Source: Bacillota bacterium (GTDB taxonomy: Bacteria; Bacillota; Sulfobacillia; JAIMAT01). Taken from it: a stretch of DNA of 64,000 bases. A program made the position numbers and the translations under genes. The notes under the pieces were generated by a model that was not told the DNA's origin, ran no database searches, and was given only the letters and a program-made list of their open reading frames with translations. Location of the stretch: positions 1-64,000 of the forward strand of contig JASBVM010000005.1 in assembly GCA_029961055.1 (NCBI GenBank), in the 5' to 3' direction. The first letter of the stretch is position 1, and every line of letters begins with the position of its first letter. Shown in pieces: positions 9,776-18,017 of the stretch.

Positions 9776-11632
9776 ATGGCCACGGCGGAACGGGCGCTTC
9801 GCCTGCCCGAGGTGCGGAGGGCGGAGGAGCGCGGTTTTCTGAGCTGGCTGATGACGGTCGATCACAAGCGGATCGGGATTCTCTACCTGGTCACCTCGGC
9901 CGTCATGTTCGGGGCCGGGGGCGTCGAGGCGCTCCTGATGCGCACCCAGCTGATCCGGCCCGACAACACGGTCCTGGGCCCGAAGGCCTTCGATCAGATC
10001 CTGACCATGCACGGGACGACCATGATCTTCCTGGCGGTCATCCCGATGGCGGCGGCGTTCTTCAACTACTTCATGCCGATCCTGATCGGCGCTCGCGACG
10101 TCGCCTTCCCCCGCTTGAACGCGCTCAGCTACTGGCTCTACCTGGCGGGCGCCATCGTCCTCTATTCCAGCTGGTTCCTGGGCGGGGCTCCCGACGCGGG
10201 CTGGTTCAACTACGTGCCGCTCTCGGACGCCTTCTCCGGTCCCGGCGAGAACTTCTACATCCTGGGGCTGCTCCTGACCGGCTTCTCCTCCATCGTCTCG
10301 GCGGTCAATTTCATCACGACGATCCTCAATATGCGCGCGCCGGGCATGTCGCTGCTGCGCATGCCCATCTTCGCCTGGGGCGCCTTCCTCTGGTCGGCGC
10401 TCCTCCTCTTCTCGGCGCCTCCCTTCAGCGTCGCGCTGATCCTGCTCCTGCTCGACCGCATCGCCGGAACCGCCTTCTTCGTCCCGGCCCTGGGCGGCAA
10501 CGCCCTCATGTGGCAGCACCTCTTCTGGATCATGGGCCACCCGGAGGTCTACATCCTGGCGGTGCCGGCCTGGGCCATCATCTCGGAGATCCTGCCGACG
10601 TTCGCGCGGAAGCCGCTCTTCGGCTACCGGGGCGCCGTGGTGGCGCTGATCGCGATCTCGGCGCTCTCCTTCACGGTCTGGTCGCACCACATGTTCGCGA
10701 CCGGCATGGGCCCGGTCGTCAACGACGCCTTCATGGTGACGACCAAGCTGATCTCCCTGCCGACGGGCGCCCTCGTCTTCGTCTGGCTGATGACGCTGTG
10801 GGGAGGGCGGATCCGGTACACGACGGCCATGCTGTATGCCGTCGGCTTCCTCCCGCTCTTCATCTTCGGCGGTCTGACCGGCCTGATGCTGGCGACGGCC
10901 CCGGCGGACCTGCAGCTGACCGACACCTATTTCGTGATCGGCCACTTCCACTACATCGCCATCGGCGGCGTCCTCTTCAGCATGCTGGCGGCGGTCTACT
11001 ACTGGCTGCCCAAGATGACCGGGAGGCTGCTGGACGAGCGGCTGGGGAAGTGGGGCTTCTGGCTGACCTTCGTCGGGTTCAACCTGACCTTCTTCCCCAT
11101 GCACCTGAGCGGGCTCTTCGGCATGCCGCGCCGGATCTACACCTACTCGCCCCTGCTCGGGGTCGACCTCTACAACCTGCTGTCCAGCATCGGCGCCTAC
11201 GTCCTCGCCGTCGGCCTGCTGGTCACCGTCGCCAACGTCGTCTGGAGCCTGCGCTCAGGGAGACTGGCCGGGGCGGATCCCTGGGACGCGCGCACCCTGG
11301 AGTGGGCGACGCCCTCCCCGGTTCCCGCCTACAACTTCCGCGTCATCCCGCTGGTGCGCAGCCGCGACCCGCTCTGGTACGAGAAGCACGCGGCCGACGG
11401 CGACGGCCGGATGCGTGCGGGCGACGAGGCGGCGGCGGCGATCCACATGCCCGGGCTGACTTACCTGCCGGCGCTCCTGGCGCTGGGCCTGATGGTGGCC
11501 GCCTATGGCATCTACTTCAAACTCGCCTGGCTGGCCGCGCTGGGCGCGCTGGTCGGCTTCTACTCGATCTTCCGGCAGATGTTCGAGGCGGACAGGGGCT
11601 ACCTCCTCGAACCGAGGGGTGACAGCGAATGA
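9776..11632 (+). CDS. ctaD: Cytochrome c oxidase subunit I
   Basis: This is the heme a/heme a3-CuB catalytic subunit, reducing O2 and pumping protons. It has about 12-14 membrane helices. Heme a ligands are His79 and His392. CuB ligands are His255 (with the Tyr259 cross-link partner in GHPEVYI), His304 and His305, and the heme a3 ligand is His390. Lys324 in TTKLISLPTG marks a K channel. ATG at 9776 is preferred over GTG at 9764 because GAGGAGAG is well placed for it. The length is 618 residues. The 3' end overlaps the start of ctaE (ATGA), which suggests translational coupling. Confidence 0.96.
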   Translation: MATAERALRLPEVRRAEERGFLSWLMTVDHKRIGILYLVTSAVMFGAGGVEALLMRTQLIRPDNTVLGPKAFDQILTMHGTTMIFLAVIPMAAAFFNYFMPILIGARDVAFPRLNALSYWLYLAGAIVLYSSWFLGGAPDAGWFNYVPLSDAFSGPGENFYILGLLLTGFSSIVSAVNFITTILNMRAPGMSLLRMPIFAWGAFLWSALLLFSAPPFSVALILLLLDRIAGTAFFVPALGGNALMWQHLFWIMGHPEVYILAVPAWAIISEILPTFARKPLFGYRGAVVALIAISALSFTVWSHHMFATGMGPVVNDAFMVTTKLISLPTGALVFVWLMTLWGGRIRYTTAMLYAVGFLPLFIFGGLTGLMLATAPADLQLTDTYFVIGHFHYIAIGGVLFSMLAAVYYWLPKMTGRLLDERLGKWGFWLTFVGFNLTFFPMHLSGLFGMPRRIYTYSPLLGVDLYNLLSSIGAYVLAVGLLVTVANVVWSLRSGRLAGADPWDARTLEWATPSPVPAYNFRVIPLVRSRDPLWYEKHAADGDGRMRAGDEAAAAIHMPGLTYLPALLALGLMVAAYGIYFKLAWLAALGALVGFYSIFRQMFEADRGYLLEPRGDSE

Positions 11633-12243
11633 GCAGCCGCCCGCTGGAGGCGCTGCAGGAGGAAGAGGAGCGCGAGGCGGCCCTTCACGCGGAGAACGTC
11701 CGCCTGGGCTTCTGGGTCTGGCTCTCCTCGGAGGCGGTCTTCTTCGCCTCGCTGATCGGCGTCTACGTGGCGCTGGAGGGGAGGAGCATCTCGGGGCCGA
11801 CTCCCGCGGACGTCTTCGACCTGCCCATGACCACCCTGGCCACGCTCGACCTGCTGGTCTCCAGCCTGACCATGGTGCTCGGCGTCGTCTCCATGTGGAG
11901 GAAGGACCTGCGTGCGGTCAAGCTCTGGCTGGCGGTGACGGCAGTGCTGGGCCTGGTCTTCCTCGGGTTCCAGGCCAGCGAGTACTCCAGCTTCATGCGC
12001 GACGGGCTCCTCTTCAACACCAACGTCTTCTCGGCCAGCTTCTACACCCTGACCGGCTTCCACGGGGCGCACGTGGCCTTCGGCGTCGCCTGGATCGTCG
12101 GGCTCCTGATCAGCGCCTTCCGGGGCCACCTCCGCCCGGAGGAGGCGCACAAGCTCGAGGTGGCCGGTCTCTACTGGCACTTCGTCGACGTGGTCTGGAT
12201 CGTCATCTTCACCGTGGTCTACGTGCTGGGCACCGCAGCCTAG
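11629..12243 (+). CDS. ctaE: Cytochrome c oxidase subunit III
   Basis: A 204-residue membrane subunit of the heme-copper oxidase with five predicted helices. Typical subunit III segments are GFWVWLSSEAVFFASL near the start, FNTNVFSASFYTLTGFHGAHV in the middle and YWHFVDVVWIVIFTVVY at the end. The ATG overlaps the ctaD stop by four bases. It stabilises the core enzyme and is found in all caa3 operons. Confidence 0.95.
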   Translation: MSSRPLEALQEEEEREAALHAENVRLGFWVWLSSEAVFFASLIGVYVALEGRSISGPTPADVFDLPMTTLATLDLLVSSLTMVLGVVSMWRKDLRAVKLWLAVTAVLGLVFLGFQASEYSSFMRDGLLFNTNVFSASFYTLTGFHGAHVAFGVAWIVGLLISAFRGHLRPEEAHKLEVAGLYWHFVDVVWIVIFTVVYVLGTAA

Positions 12244-12256
12244 GAGGCGAGGCGGC

Positions 12257-12565
12257 ATGAGTGCAAGGTCCGAGGCAACCGGACGGCGGGCCGAGAACGA
12301 GCATCCCATCGGCGCCTATGTGATCAGCACGGTGGTGGCCGCACTCCTCACCGTGGCGGCGGTGGTCCTGGCCTACGCGCACGTCGCCATCGGGCTGCTG
12401 GCTCCGCTCCTGCTGGCGATGGCGCTGGTCCAGATCTTCCTGCAGATCTACTACCTGATGCACTTGAACCGGTCACCGCGCGCCTATCAGGTCATCTTCG
12501 GCATCGGCGTGGCGCTGGCCGTTCTGATCGGCGTAGCCCTGGGCGTCCTCGACCGGATCCCCTGA
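12257..12565 (+). CDS. ctaF: Cytochrome c oxidase subunit IV (prokaryotic type)
   Basis: A 102-residue protein with three membrane helices, matching the small bacterial subunit IV by length, position and the IYYLMHLNRSPRA stretch between helices 2 and 3. ATG at 12257 follows AGGAGGCGAGG. It is the last structural gene of the oxidase; a strong hairpin follows before ctaB. Confidence 0.85.
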   Translation: MSARSEATGRRAENEHPIGAYVISTVVAALLTVAAVVLAYAHVAIGLLAPLLLAMALVQIFLQIYYLMHLNRSPRAYQVIFGIGVALAVLIGVALGVLDRIP

Positions 12566-12608
12566 CCGGCGCGGCCAAGGGTGTCGGAACGGGTCCGGGG
12601 CGCGTGGA

Positions 12609-12635
12609 GGGGCCCGGGGCGACCACCCGGGCCCC
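12609..12635 (+). terminator. Hairpin between ctaF and ctaB
   Basis: A perfect 10-bp stem (12609-12618 and 12626-12635) with a 7-base loop and no T-run. It could partially separate expression of the structural subunits from the heme-assembly genes. Confidence 0.5.
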
Positions 12636-12691
12636 GTCCCCGGGCCGGGGAGAGCCGGTCCCGTGACAGGTGGGGACGGGAGGCGGCAACG

Positions 12692-13660
12692 ATGAAGCAC
12701 GAGCCGGGTTCGGTGGCGGCAGAGACCTACCTCGCCGGGGCGGGGGCGACCTCGCTGGAGCGGGGCAAGGCCCGTCCGCGGGAGGGCTTCCTGGCGAGGG
12801 CGTCGGACTACGTGGCGCTGACCAAGCCGGGTATCGTCCTGCTGCTGGTCCTGACGGCCTACGCGGCCATGCTGGTGGCGACGAGAGGTCTGCCTTCGCC
12901 CTGGAGGGTGCTCTGGACGCTGCTGGGGCTGGCGCTGTCTGCCGGCGGCGCCAACGCGGTCAACATGTGGTACGACGCCGACATCGACAGGGTGATGAGC
13001 CGCACGCGCCAGCGGCCGATCCCGGCCGGGCGGATGCGTCGCGAGCAGGCGCTGGGCTTCGGCCTGGCGCTGGGGGCGCTGGCCTTCACCCTCATGGCCT
13101 GGCAGGTGGGATGGCTGGCGGCGGGGCTGACACTGGCCGGCTACCTGTACTACGTCCTCATCTACACCATGTGGCTGAAGCGGCGGACGCCCGAGAACAT
13201 CGTCATCGGCGGGGGCGCGGGCGCCTTCCCGCCGCTGGTGGGCTGGGCGGCGGTCACCGGATCGATCAGCCCGGCCGCCGTGCTCATGTTCCTGATCATC
13301 TTCCTGTGGACGCCGCCGCACTTCTGGTCGCTCTCGCTCTACAGGCAGGAGGACTACCGCCGCGCCCGGATCCCCATGATGCCGGTGGCCAGGGGGGAGC
13401 GGCGGACGAAGCTGGAGAGCTTCCTCTACACGCTGGCACTCCTGGTGGCCTCCCTGGCCATGGGCTGGACCGGGGTCGCAGGCCCGCTCTACATGGTGGT
13501 GGCGGCCGCCCTGGGCGCGGGGTTCCTGGTGCTCCAGGGACTGCTCTGGCGCGAGCGCGACCCGGCGGCGCCCTGGGCCAGGCGCACGTTCCGCTACTCG
13601 CTCCTCTACCTGACCCTTCTCTTCACGGCGCTGGTCGTCAGCCACGTGATGCGCGTATGA
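12692..13660 (+). CDS. ctaB: Protoheme IX farnesyltransferase (heme O synthase)
   Basis: This enzyme attaches a farnesyl chain to heme B to make heme O, the precursor of the heme A used by the adjacent oxidase. The UbiA-type prenyltransferase signature NMWYDADIDRVMSRTRQRP (near residues 90-110) and the second motif YRRARIPMMPV are both present, with about eight or nine membrane helices. ATG at 12692 follows GGGAGG; a longer in-frame reading from 12581 runs through the hairpin and lacks family similarity. The length is 322 residues. The stop overlaps the next gene (ATGA). Confidence 0.95.
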   Translation: MKHEPGSVAAETYLAGAGATSLERGKARPREGFLARASDYVALTKPGIVLLLVLTAYAAMLVATRGLPSPWRVLWTLLGLALSAGGANAVNMWYDADIDRVMSRTRQRPIPAGRMRREQALGFGLALGALAFTLMAWQVGWLAAGLTLAGYLYYVLIYTMWLKRRTPENIVIGGGAGAFPPLVGWAAVTGSISPAAVLMFLIIFLWTPPHFWSLSLYRQEDYRRARIPMMPVARGERRTKLESFLYTLALLVASLAMGWTGVAGPLYMVVAAALGAGFLVLQGLLWRERDPAAPWARRTFRYSLLYLTLLFTALVVSHVMRV

Positions 13661-14127
13661 ACGGCTTCGGCGCGTGGGGGGCGCCGCTTCTCAGCGAGCT
13701 GCTGATGATCGGCAGTGCGGTCTCGCTGGCCCTGGGCTGGCGGCGGATCCGCCAGGGGCGGGTGGAGCAGCACCGGGGGCTGATGCTGACCGCCGCGACG
13801 CTGGGAGCCGCCTTCTTCGTCAGTTACGTCCTGCGTACGCTGCTCGTGGGCGACACCACCTTCGGAGGACCCGAGAGCCTCCGGCTGCCCTACCTCGCCT
13901 TCCTCCAGGCGCACACGGTGCTGGCCACCCTGGCGGGGATCCTGGGCATCGTCACCCTGCGGCGCGCGCTCAGGGCGGAGTTCGACCGCCACCGGCGGAT
14001 CGCCCCCTGGACCGCCGGCATGTGGCTGGTCGCGGCGGCCACCGGGCTGGTGGTCTACCTGATGCTCTACGTCGTCTACCCGCCGGGCCCGACGACCCAT
14101 ATTCTGAAGGCGATTCTTGGCCACTGA
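13657..14127 (+). CDS. DUF420 family membrane protein (YozB/CtaM-like)
   Basis: A 156-residue protein with four predicted membrane helices. The pattern EQHRGLMLTA and LQAHTVLATLAG is typical of DUF420. In Staphylococcus aureus a DUF420 protein (CtaM) is needed for a functional aa3 oxidase, so I infer an assembly role in the oxidase encoded just upstream. ATG at 13657 overlaps the ctaB stop. Conserved His residues in helices 2 and 3 could bind heme or copper. A 13-bp hairpin follows. Confidence 0.8.
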   Translation: MNGFGAWGAPLLSELLMIGSAVSLALGWRRIRQGRVEQHRGLMLTAATLGAAFFVSYVLRTLLVGDTTFGGPESLRLPYLAFLQAHTVLATLAGILGIVTLRRALRAEFDRHRRIAPWTAGMWLVAAATGLVVYLMLYVVYPPGPTTHILKAILGH

Positions 14128-14136
14128 CCGGGCCGG

Positions 14137-14165
14137 GCGCCCCGCAGGGATGCCCTGCGGGGCGC
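14137..14165 (+). terminator. Hairpin after the DUF420 gene
   Basis: A perfect 13-bp stem (14137-14149 and 14153-14165) with a 3-base loop. It lies inside the region that an upstream ATG at 14117 would place in the MFS coding sequence, which argues for the downstream TTG start. Confidence 0.65.
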
Positions 14166-14188
14166 GGGCGCGGGAGGGAGGAAGCGGC

Positions 14189-15574
14189 TTGCAGGCTCTG
14201 CGTTCTCCGGAGAAGAGGCGGAAGGAGGCCAGGAGGTCGCGGGAGCGCCCGAGACTGCCGTGGGGCGAGCTGGCGATCTACCTGCTGGGCGTGGGCGTCG
14301 GAGCGCTGGACACCAGCATCCTGCCGCCGGTGTTGGGCCAGATCGCCCGCGACTTCCACGTCTCGCTGGCGTGGGCCGCCTGGACCCTCACCGCCTACAC
14401 GGTGGCCTACGCCGCCTCCACCCCGGTGATGGGGGCGCTGGGCGACCGGATCGGTCACGTCCGCGTCTTCCGCGCCGGGGTCGCCGCCTTCGGCCTCGCC
14501 TCCGTGCTGGCGGTGCTCTCGCCCAACCTGGCGGTCTTCCTGCTCGCGCGGGTGATCCAGGGGGCGGGCGCGGGGGCCGTCTACCCCAACGCGCAGGCGG
14601 AGGGGATCGCCCTCTTCCCGCCGGAGCGGCGCGGCACGGCCCTGGGCATCTTCGGGGCCGTCTTCGGCCTGGCGAGTGTCATCGCCCCCAACCTGGGCGG
14701 CGTCCTCGGCCAGTACTTCCGCTGGCCCAGCGTCTTCCTGCTGAATCTCCCGCTGGTCCTGATCGTTCTCTGGCGGGCACACGGCCTCCGCCCGGGAGGC
14801 CGCTCCGATCGGCCGCTGCCGGATGTTCCCGCGGCGGCCGCCTTCAGCGGCGGACTCGCGCTCTTCCTCCTGGCGCTGACGGTGCAGGGGACGCCGGGCC
14901 GGGTGCTGGGCGCGGGCTCGGTCGTGGTGCTCGCCCTCTTCCTCCTCCGGCAGCGGCGGACGCCGGTGCCCTTCCTGGATATGGCGCCGCTCCTCCAGGC
15001 GTCGGGCGTCGCCCTGGTGGCGGGGTCGGCGGTGATCGGCTTCGATCTCTCCGCCTCCGCCCTCGTGCCCACCATGGTCCAGAAGGAGTTCGACTTCTCG
15101 GTCCTCGCCTCGGGCGTGGCCATGATGCCTGCCGCGGTGACCGGCGCCCTCCTGGCCGGCCTGGCAGGGGTGCTGGTCGACCGCGCGGGGCCGCGACCGG
15201 TCCTCCAGGGAGGCCTCGGCCTGGCGGTGGTCGGCTCGATCCTCATGGCCTGGCCGCACCTCGACCTGCCCCGCTTCGTGGCCGCCATGGCGCTGCTGGG
15301 CGCCGCCACCGCCTTCACCATGGGGGCCTCCATCAACCGTCTGGCGCTCGCCCTCTATGGCGAGGGACAGGCGGGCGAGGCGCTCTCGCTGGTGGCGGTC
15401 TTCCGCTCGGTGGGGATGGCGGCCGGTCCGGTCCTCCTGGGGCTGGCCGCTTCTGCGGGGAACTTCACGGGCATGTTTGCCGGCGTGGCCCTGGCCTCCC
15501 TTGCCGGCGTCGTCCTCTTCGGCCTGGTCCGCGGCGGGGCGGCCGGGACGGCGGGGGTGGCGGCCGGGCGCTGA
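14189..15574 (+). CDS. MFS drug-exporter-like transporter (DHA2 type)
   Basis: A 461-residue transporter with about 14 membrane helices, like the EmrB/QacA proton antiporters. It has the MFS motif GALGDRIGHVRVFRAG between helices 2 and 3, a LDTSILPPVLGQIARDF helix 1 motif and a motif C-like GAVFGLASVIAPNLGG. TTG at 14189 has GGGAGGAAG at the right spacing; ATG at 14117 would add 24 Arg/Gly-rich residues and read through a terminator-like hairpin. The substrate is unknown. It sits between oxidase assembly genes, possibly only because of genome order. Confidence 0.85.
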   Translation: MQALRSPEKRRKEARRSRERPRLPWGELAIYLLGVGVGALDTSILPPVLGQIARDFHVSLAWAAWTLTAYTVAYAASTPVMGALGDRIGHVRVFRAGVAAFGLASVLAVLSPNLAVFLLARVIQGAGAGAVYPNAQAEGIALFPPERRGTALGIFGAVFGLASVIAPNLGGVLGQYFRWPSVFLLNLPLVLIVLWRAHGLRPGGRSDRPLPDVPAAAAFSGGLALFLLALTVQGTPGRVLGAGSVVVLALFLLRQRRTPVPFLDMAPLLQASGVALVAGSAVIGFDLSASALVPTMVQKEFDFSVLASGVAMMPAAVTGALLAGLAGVLVDRAGPRPVLQGGLGLAVVGSILMAWPHLDLPRFVAAMALLGAATAFTMGASINRLALALYGEGQAGEALSLVAVFRSVGMAAGPVLLGLAASAGNFTGMFAGVALASLAGVVLFGLVRGGAAGTAGVAAGR

Positions 15575-15627
15575 CGGACAGGTCCCCATCCGCGTATGCC
15601 GGCCGGGTATGGAGGTGCTCTGCGACC

Positions 15628-16635
15628 ATGACCAAGCAAGCGACGATGCGCACCCGCGGCACCGGGGACCGAACCGGGGGCGGGCGGGCGGACCGGATCC
15701 CCTCCGGGCTCCGGGCGCTGGCGGTGGCCAGCACCCTGGCCATGCTGGTGGTGGTCATCGCCGGCGCCGTGGTGACCAACACCGGGTCCGGCCACGGTTG
15801 CGGGAACAGCTGGCCGCTCTGCCACGGCACGCTCTTCCCGCAGTGGACGCTGCCGGCGATGATCGAGTTCGGCCACCGCGTGGTGACGGGACTGGCCGGC
15901 CTGCTGCTGGTGCCGCTGGCCGTCTGGAGCTGGCGCCGGGGTGACGCCGAGGCGCGGCGTCTGCTTCTCTTCGGCCTGGCTTTCGTGGTGGTGGAATCCT
16001 TTCTGGGCGCCGCGGCGGTGCTCTGGGGCGAGCCGACGGCCATGCTCGCCCTCCACTTCGGCATCTCTCTCCTGGCCTTCACGGGAATCTGGCTGCTGAC
16101 GGCCTCGCTCCTCCAGGGAGAGGAGGCGCGGCGGCGGCGCAGCCGGCCGGTGCCCGCCCGCTTCCGCCGCCTCGGCTGGGCCTCCGCGGCGGCGGTCTAC
16201 GGCACCATCTACCTGGGCGCCTACGTCCAGCACACCGGCTCCGGCGGCGCCTGCGGCGGATGGCCCCTCTGCCAGGGGGCCCTCGTGCCCCCGCTGGTGG
16301 GCCATCCGGCCGTCGAGTTCGCCCATCGCCTGGCGGCGCTCGTGACCACGCTCCTGCTCCTCGCCTTCCTGCTGGAAGGGAGGAGACTCCGCCCCTCGCG
16401 TCCGGAGCTCGCCCATGCTTCGGAAGCGGCCTTCCTGCTCATGGTGCTCCAGGTGCTGAGCGGAGGCCTGGTCGTCCTGAGCGGGCTCGTCCTGAGCGTC
16501 AAGCTCCTGCACATTACGCTGGTCACGCTCCTCTTCTCGGCGATCAGCTACGCGCTCCTCATGAGCGGGCCCCGGCCCGCGACGCAGCCACTGGAGCGCG
16601 CGGAGCCCGCCCCGCGGCAGGCGGCGCCCGCCTGA
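15628..16635 (+). CDS. ctaA: Heme A synthase
   Basis: CtaA oxidises the methyl group of heme O to a formyl group, making heme A for the oxidase. It has eight membrane helices in two repeats. Each half carries a Cys pair in an extracytoplasmic loop (GCGNSWPLCHG and ACGGWPLCQG), typical of the Bacillus-type enzyme, and conserved His residues in EFGHR, ALHF, EFAHR and LLHI. ATG at 15628 has GGAGGTG ten bases upstream. The length is 335 residues. It follows the MFS gene within 55 bases. Confidence 0.93.
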   Translation: MTKQATMRTRGTGDRTGGGRADRIPSGLRALAVASTLAMLVVVIAGAVVTNTGSGHGCGNSWPLCHGTLFPQWTLPAMIEFGHRVVTGLAGLLLVPLAVWSWRRGDAEARRLLLFGLAFVVVESFLGAAAVLWGEPTAMLALHFGISLLAFTGIWLLTASLLQGEEARRRRSRPVPARFRRLGWASAAAVYGTIYLGAYVQHTGSGGACGGWPLCQGALVPPLVGHPAVEFAHRLAALVTTLLLLAFLLEGRRLRPSRPELAHASEAAFLLMVLQVLSGGLVVLSGLVLSVKLLHITLVTLLFSAISYALLMSGPRPATQPLERAEPAPRQAAPA

Positions 16636-16718
16636 GGCGGCGCCCGGGGATCGCATAGGCGCGCCGGCAGCCGAGCACGGTAGACTGGGACCCGCAGGGG
16701 GGAGGAAGGACGGAGCTC

Positions 16719-18017
16719 CTGGCAGCGGTCCCGCCCGACGTGGTGGCGGTTCTGGCGCGGCTGGAGAACCGGGGTGAGCGGGCCTACCTGGTGGGTGGCT
16801 GCCTGCGCGACCTGCTGCGCGGGCGGGTGCCGCACGACTGGGACGTGGCCACCTCGGCGCCGCCGGAGCGGGTGGGGGCGCTCTTCCCGCGGACGCTGCC
16901 CACCGGGCTGGAGTATGGCACGGTCAGCGTCTGGACCGGCCTCCGCTGGGTCCAGGTGACCACCTTCCGGAGCGAGGGCGCGTACGGCGACCGCCGCCAC
17001 CCGTCCGAGGTCCGCTGGCTCGACCGGGTGGAGGGCGACCTGGCCCGCCGGGACTACACGGTCAACGCCATGGCCCTCGGGCTGGACGGCCGGCTGATCG
17101 ACCCCTGGGGCGGGCTCGAGGATCTGCGCGCCGGCCGGGTCCGCGCCGTGGGCGACCCGCTGGAGCGCTTCCGGGAAGACCCGCTCCGTGTGGTGCGCGG
17201 CGCGCGGCTCTGCGCGGAGACCGGCTGGAGCATGGAGGAGGCCACCGCCCAGGCGGCGCTCCGGGGGGCGGCCGACCTGGCGGGCGTCTCGCGCGAGCGT
17301 CTCTTCGCCGAGATGCAGCGCCTCCTCATGGGCGACAGGGCCGCGCAAGGGGTGGCGCTGCTCTGGCGGACGGGGGCCGTCTGGGCCGTGGTCGGCGGCG
17401 CCGCCGGCGAGCTGGGCGAGGAAGAGGTCGGCCACCTGGGTGAGGCGGTGGAGCGGGCGCCGCGCGAGGAGGCGAGCCGCTGGACCGCCTTCCTCCACCT
17501 CTTCTCGCGCGCCGAGGAGGTGGCGGCGCAGCGGATTCTGGTCGGCCGCCTGCGCCGCCGGGTGGAGGAGCTGCTGCGCGTACTGCGCCGGCTTTCGGGG
17601 GTGGCGGCGCGGGAGGGAGGCGGCGGTGCGACGGCGAATGGCCAGCCCATTCCCTCCCTGGGGGTGGAGGCGCGGGAGTGGGCCTCACGGCTGGCGCCCG
17701 AGGAGGCGAGGCTCCTCGCCGGCTGGCTGGCCGCCCACCCGTGGGAGAGCTGCCCGCGGGCGGTGCTGTCGCCGGCCGCAGGCCGAGCCTGGTCCCGCGC
17801 GTTGCGCGAGGTGGTGGAGCGGGGCGACCCCTGCCGGGTCGGCCAGCTGGCGGTGCGGGGCGACCAGGTGGCGCGCTGGCTGGGCCAGGGGGGGGCGGCC
17901 ATCGGGCGGGAGCTGGAGCGGCTGGCCGCCTGGGTGCGGGAGGATCCGGCCCGCAACCGCCCGGAGCGCCTGCGCCGGCACCTCCTGGAGAGGCGGAGCG
18001 AGGAGGGGAGAGCTTGA
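16719..18017 (+). CDS. cca: CCA tRNA nucleotidyltransferase / poly(A) polymerase family
   Basis: The enzyme adds or repairs the 3' CCA of tRNAs. The nucleotidyltransferase core has LVGGCLRDLLRG with the metal-binding DWDVA, followed by VTTFRSEGAYGDRRHP and RRDYTVNAMALGLDGRLIDP, then RFREDPLRVVRGARL. Homology appears to begin before the first GTG at 16740: residues LAAVPPDV align with the usual family start, and the ribosome site GGAGGAAGG (16701-16709) sits about 30 bases ahead of that GTG. No ATG, GTG or TTG lies in that gap, so a CTG (16719) or ACG (16710) start is possible; I give CTG tentatively. The 3' end overlaps yfmF. Confidence 0.85.
   Translation: MAAVPPDVVAVLARLENRGERAYLVGGCLRDLLRGRVPHDWDVATSAPPERVGALFPRTLPTGLEYGTVSVWTGLRWVQVTTFRSEGAYGDRRHPSEVRWLDRVEGDLARRDYTVNAMALGLDGRLIDPWGGLEDLRAGRVRAVGDPLERFREDPLRVVRGARLCAETGWSMEEATAQAALRGAADLAGVSRERLFAEMQRLLMGDRAAQGVALLWRTGAVWAVVGGAAGELGEEEVGHLGEAVERAPREEASRWTAFLHLFSRAEEVAAQRILVGRLRRRVEELLRVLRRLSGVAAREGGGGATANGQPIPSLGVEAREWASRLAPEEARLLAGWLAAHPWESCPRAVLSPAAGRAWSRALREVVERGDPCRVGQLAVRGDQVARWLGQGGAAIGRELERLAAWVREDPARNRPERLRRHLLERRSEEGRA

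Noticed and set aside
14117-14188. The ATG at 14117 as the start of the MFS transporter.
   Set aside because: It overlaps the previous gene, runs through a perfect 13-bp hairpin and lacks family similarity; TTG at 14189 has a proper ribosome site.
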